This document shows, in pieces, positions 54,956 through 58,658 of a stretch of DNA of 58,658 nt. The notes beneath the pieces are model-generated. The model searched no databases. It saw only the letters and a list, made by a program, of their open reading frames with translations, and had not been told where the DNA came from. Within the stretch, counting starts at the first letter, position 1. The number at the start of each line of letters is the position of its first letter. Source of the stretch: Gammaproteobacteria bacterium (lineage in GTDB: Bacteria; Pseudomonadota; Gammaproteobacteria; SZUA-229); assembly GCA_026196035.1 (NCBI GenBank), contig JAPHQX010000041.1, positions 1 to 58,658 of the forward strand, given 5' to 3'. A program made the translations under genes and the position numbers.

Positions 54956-56203
54956 ATGTTTAGACCCAAAGAACTCTATATAGGTTTACGTTACACCCGC
55001 GCCAAGCGTAGAAGTGGCTTTGTCTCGTTCATTGCCATGATCTCTATGCTGGGTATAGCACTGGGTGTTGCAGCACTGATTGTTGTTCTATCCGTTATGA
55101 ATGGCTTTGGTAAGGAATTGCGTGAACGTACTCTGGGTATGACGGCTCATGCCACCATATCGGGATACAATGGTTATCTAACTGACTGGACACCGATCCA
55201 GAATAAAGCCGCCGCCTATCCTCATGTTATTGACTCGGCGCCTTATACACAGGCAGAAGCCATGTTAAGTAATTCTGGTCGTGTTTCTGGTGCCATTATT
55301 CGCGGCATTCTGCCAGCAGAAGAACCCGGTGTTTCAGAAATAGCAGACAAGATGGTGTCTGGAACACTTGATCAGCTTCAACCGGGGCATTATGGAATTA
55401 TTCTGGGCAGAGAACTGGCCAATGCACTGGGCGTCTATGAAGGCGATAAAATTACAGTCATTACCCCTCAGGCTAATGTTACTCCTGTAGGTGTGATGCC
55501 CCGATTACGTCGTTTCACCGTAACCGGCGTGTTTGAAGCGGGCATGCATCAATTTGATCGTTCCATGGCACTGATACATATTAATGATGCGCAGAAATTA
55601 TTCAGTCTGGGAGAACAGATAAACGGACTCAGATTAAAATTCGATGATATGTTCAATGCCAGACTGATTGCCTATGAAATACAGCAACAGATGGGCGATG
55701 ATTACTGGGTTAAAGACTGGACTAATATGCACAGCAATCTGTTCAAGGCATTAAAAACAGAAAAAGTGGTTATGTTCATAATCTTATTATTGATTGTCGC
55801 CGTCGCAGCATTCAATATTATCTCAACATTAGTGATGACTGTGACAGATAAGCAGGCTGATATCGCCATATTAAGAACCCTGGGTATGACACCTGGCAGC
55901 CTGATGGTGATCTTTATTATTCAGGGAATGATTATTGGATTGATAGGCACCCTGCTGGGGGTTTCAGCAGGTGTTCCTATCGCCCTGAATGTGAATGAAA
56001 TCGTCACCACAGTCGAACAGTTTTTTAATACCAAGTTTCTGCCTGCTGATGTTTATTACATTACGGAAATCAGAGCAGATATTCATGTTAAAGATGTCGT
56101 CGTTTATTCAGTTTCAGCATTTTTACTCTCCGTTTTAGCCACAATATATCCTGCATGGCGTGCGGCGAAAGTAGAACCTGCTGATGCGCTGAGGTATGAA
56201 TAA
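54956..56203 (+). CDS. lolC: Lipoprotein-releasing ABC transporter permease (LolC/LolE family)
   Basis: LYIGLRYTRAKRRSGFVSFIAMISMLGIALGVAALIVVLSVMNGF; VMPRLRRFTVTGVFEAGMHQFDRSMA; upstream of lolD. Confidence 0.93.
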   Translation: MFRPKELYIGLRYTRAKRRSGFVSFIAMISMLGIALGVAALIVVLSVMNGFGKELRERTLGMTAHATISGYNGYLTDWTPIQNKAAAYPHVIDSAPYTQAEAMLSNSGRVSGAIIRGILPAEEPGVSEIADKMVSGTLDQLQPGHYGIILGRELANALGVYEGDKITVITPQANVTPVGVMPRLRRFTVTGVFEAGMHQFDRSMALIHINDAQKLFSLGEQINGLRLKFDDMFNARLIAYEIQQQMGDDYWVKDWTNMHSNLFKALKTEKVVMFIILLLIVAVAAFNIISTLVMTVTDKQADIAILRTLGMTPGSLMVIFIIQGMIIGLIGTLLGVSAGVPIALNVNEIVTTVEQFFNTKFLPADVYYITEIRADIHVKDVVVYSVSAFLLSVLATIYPAWRAAKVEPADALRYE

Positions 56204-56205
56204 GC

Positions 56206-56940
56206 ATGTCCAGTCAAACATCTAGCCCCTCAATCGTTTTACCGGGAAATCATGGCAATCCGATTGTTATGGAGGCGGTTAATTTATGCAAATCCTTCAA
56301 GGAAGGTAGTGGTGGGGAACTCCAGGTACTGAAGAATGTTAACCTGACGGTGAGAGCAAGAGAAAAAATTGCCATTGTTGGGGCCTCTGGTTCAGGCAAA
56401 AGTACATTACTGCATTTACTCGGTGGCCTGGACACACCAACATCAGGTCAGGTTTTTATTGATGATCATGAAATCATCAGAATGAAAGAAGTCGATCGTT
56501 GCAGTTTACGAAATCGAAAACTTGGATTTATTTATCAGTTTCATCATCTATTGCCAGAATTTACGGCTCAGGAAAACGTAGCCATGCCGGCACTCATTAA
56601 AGGCATGCCGCCCTATCAGGCGATGAGTAAAGCTGATGTATTACTTGAAAAAGTGGGGATGACAAGACGACTGGAGCATAAACCGGCTGAATTATCCGGT
56701 GGTGAGCGTCAGCGAGCCGCTATTGCCAGAGCCATGGTCAATGAACCTCAGTGTATATGCGCCGATGAACCCACAGGTAATCTGGACAAGGCGACAGCCG
56801 AGCAGGTCTTTAGAGTTCTACTACGACTTAATGAGGAATACGGAACCAGCCTGATCATTGCCACTCACGATATGATGCTGGCTGAGCAGATGGACATTAT
56901 TTATGCCGTTGAAGATGGTCATCTTACTCGGCAAAATTAA
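56206..56940 (+). CDS. lolD: Lipoprotein-releasing ABC transporter ATP-binding protein
   Basis: IAIVGASGSGKSTLLHLLGGLDTPTSGQV; ELSGGERQRAAIARAMVNEPQCICADEPTGNLD. Confidence 0.95.
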   Translation: MSSQTSSPSIVLPGNHGNPIVMEAVNLCKSFKEGSGGELQVLKNVNLTVRAREKIAIVGASGSGKSTLLHLLGGLDTPTSGQVFIDDHEIIRMKEVDRCSLRNRKLGFIYQFHHLLPEFTAQENVAMPALIKGMPPYQAMSKADVLLEKVGMTRRLEHKPAELSGGERQRAAIARAMVNEPQCICADEPTGNLDKATAEQVFRVLLRLNEEYGTSLIIATHDMMLAEQMDIIYAVEDGHLTRQN

Positions 56941-56949
56941 ATCGAATTA

Positions 56950-56978
56950 TTGACCATTTCTGGCAATCTCATCATAAT
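56950..56978 (+). promoter_or_regulatory. Candidate sigma70 promoter for hrcA
   Basis: TTGACC - 17 nt - CATAAT, 44 nt upstream of the probable ATG at 57022. Confidence 0.45.
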
Positions 56979-57021
56979 TTCATGATTCAATATATTATAG
57001 ATTTTGCCTTCACCCGATTGT

Positions 57022-58083
57022 ATGCCTGAAAACACTAAACCACCGGTTCAGATTTTAAATACCAGAGCTCAATATCTGCTCAAGACCCTGATTGACTGTT
57101 ATGTCAGTGATGGTCACCCGGTTGGCTCACGCACGCTTGCAGAAGCTGCAAAGCTGGAAATCAGTACAGCGACCATTCGCAATGTAATGGCCAGGCTTGA
57201 CCATATGGGTTTAGTGACTTCACCCCATACATCAGCGGGTCGTATACCCACAGAAAAGGGCTTTCGATTATTTGTTGATTCAATTCTTGAAGTCCAGCCA
57301 CTGCAAAAATCACTGCTCAACCGAATGAAGCAGCAGCTTAATCCTGATCAGGATCAGGATACGCTGATCAATACTGCCAGTAGTTTAATATCTGATATGA
57401 CTCATATGGCCGGTATTATCTCCATCCCCAAACGCGGACATTTGCCCTTACGTCATATTGAATTTCTACCTTTGTCAGATAAACGTATTCTGGCGATTCT
57501 GGTGGTCAATGAAAAAGAAGTTCAGAATCGGGTGATTCATGTTGATCGTGAATATGCACAGAATGAATTAACTCAAATTGCCAACTACCTGAACCATAAT
57601 TTTTCAGGTAAAGACATTTTTGCTGTGCGCAGCCAGTTAATTGATGAATTAAAAAATGCCCGTTCACAGGTAGATGACCTGATGAAAGCCACTGTAGACA
57701 TTGCCAGCCAGGCATTAAATGCCTCTGACAATGATCAGTCAGACTACCGATTACAGGGGCAGACCAACCTGATACGTTTTAACGAGCTTGAAAACACCCT
57801 AAAGTTGCAGCAACTATTCGACTTTTTTGAAAGCAAACGCGACATGCTGAGTCTGCTGGATCAGTGTATTCAGGCTGAAGATATCCAGGTTTTTATTGGT
57901 CGTGAAGCCGGTCTTGATGAATTTGGCGATTGCAGTATCATTACCGCGCCTTATTCGGTGGATGGTAATGCCATAGGTGTACTGGGCGTGATTGGTCCGA
58001 CGCGTATGCAATACAGTAATATCATTTCAGTGGTTGATGTTACTGCACGATTATTAGGATCAGCCTTGAATCCCAAAATTTAA
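57022..58083 (+). CDS. hrcA: Heat-inducible transcription repressor HrcA
   Basis: RAQYLLKTLIDCYVSDGHPVGSRTLAEAAKLEISTATIRNVMARLDHMGLVTSPHTSAGRIPTEKGFRLFVD; start trimmed from TTG to ATG. Confidence 0.97.
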   Translation: MPENTKPPVQILNTRAQYLLKTLIDCYVSDGHPVGSRTLAEAAKLEISTATIRNVMARLDHMGLVTSPHTSAGRIPTEKGFRLFVDSILEVQPLQKSLLNRMKQQLNPDQDQDTLINTASSLISDMTHMAGIISIPKRGHLPLRHIEFLPLSDKRILAILVVNEKEVQNRVIHVDREYAQNELTQIANYLNHNFSGKDIFAVRSQLIDELKNARSQVDDLMKATVDIASQALNASDNDQSDYRLQGQTNLIRFNELENTLKLQQLFDFFESKRDMLSLLDQCIQAEDIQVFIGREAGLDEFGDCSIITAPYSVDGNAIGVLGVIGPTRMQYSNIISVVDVTARLLGSALNPKI

Positions 58084-58143
58084 TCCCCATATAGCAAATC
58101 CATATAAAAACCTTATTATTTCAGCTTATTTTGGAGTAAAGAT

Positions 58144-58658
58144 ATGTCTGACGAGGAAATCCTCGAGCAAGAAACAGAAGTTGATGAAATGCAGGAAGAA
58201 GAAACTGCTACTAATTCAACCGTCGACGACTCAGCCGATTCAGAAGAAACTATTGAATCACTGAAGCTGAAACTTGAACAGGCCGAGAAGAAAGCCACAG
58301 ATAACTGGGACCAGTTGCTTAGAATCAAAGCTGATATGGATAATCTTAGACGCAGAACCCAGCGTGACCTGGAAAATGCACACAAATTTGCAATTGAGAA
58401 GTTTGTGGCTGAACTCTTACCTGTTATGGATAGTATGGAACTGGGTCTTGATGCGGCAGCACATGACTCCAGCACTATTGAAAGCCTGAAAGAGGGAACA
58501 GAGCTGACGCTGAATATGCTGAAATCCGCTCTGCAAAAATTCAATATCGTAGAAATTCACCCTCATGGTGAGCAATTTGATCCTGAATTACATCAGGCGA
58601 TGTCGATACAGGAAAGTGCGGAAATGGAACATAACACGGTGATGGCGGTTATGCAGAA
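58144..58658 (+). CDS. grpE: Nucleotide exchange factor GrpE (3' truncated by window; not in ORF track)
   Basis: Translated by eye: MSDEEILEQETEVDEMQ...NWDQLLRIKADMDNLRRRTQRDLENAHKFAIEKFVAELLPVMDSMELGL...EIHPHGEQFDPELHQAMS; follows hrcA. Confidence 0.95.
   Translation, partial: MSDEEILEQETEVDEMQEEETATNSTVDDSADSEETIESLKLKLEQAEKKATDNWDQLLRIKADMDNLRRRTQRDLENAHKFAIEKFVAELLPVMDSMELGLDAAAHDSSTIESLKEGTELTLNMLKSALQKFNIVEIHPHGEQFDPELHQAMSIQESAEMEHNTVMAVMQ

Noticed and set aside
58116-58544. 142-aa antisense ORF, Ser-rich
   Set aside because: Antisense of grpE; Ser-rich composition is the usual artefact of an acidic/Glu-rich gene read backwards.

Overview
This window reads as a mostly housekeeping, gene-dense stretch of a gammaproteobacterial chromosome, probably from a sulfur-oxidising lineage (it carries soxB and a DsrE-family protein). 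Recognisable blocks, in order: rpsA(3' end)-ihfB-lapA-lapB-pyrF; a Lon-like protease divergent from an M16C peptidase; pyrG-kdsA-eno-ftsB-ispD-ispF; nagZ-mscS-dsrE-like-hpt-MTIP; hflD/mnmA/nudJ; comEC; exbB-exbD-msbA-lpxK-Trm112-kdsB-rlmL; a LamB-like porin split by a frameshift; rsd-like; msrA plus a hybrid histidine kinase; tmRNA (ssrA, minus strand); purL; msrP-msrQ; soxB; aguB/aguA; sfsA; lolC/lolD; hrcA-grpE(5' part). I saw no prophage, transposase, CRISPR array, toxin-antitoxin pair or defence island, and nothing that I would call a clear new biological system. The observations most worth a second look are: (1) an inverted-repeat, MITE-like structured element at 52016-52209; (2) the frameshifted LamB-like porin; (3) a decayed methyltransferase-like remnant after purL; (4) an orphan soxB beside msrPQ; (5) msrA directly followed by a cytoplasmic PAS hybrid kinase; (6) a 19-bp palindrome upstream of an ICMT-like methyltransferase/kinase pair; (7) a tandem thioredoxin-fold protein overlapping an uncharacterised 63-aa ORF. 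All product names come from reading protein motifs by eye; no database search was run.
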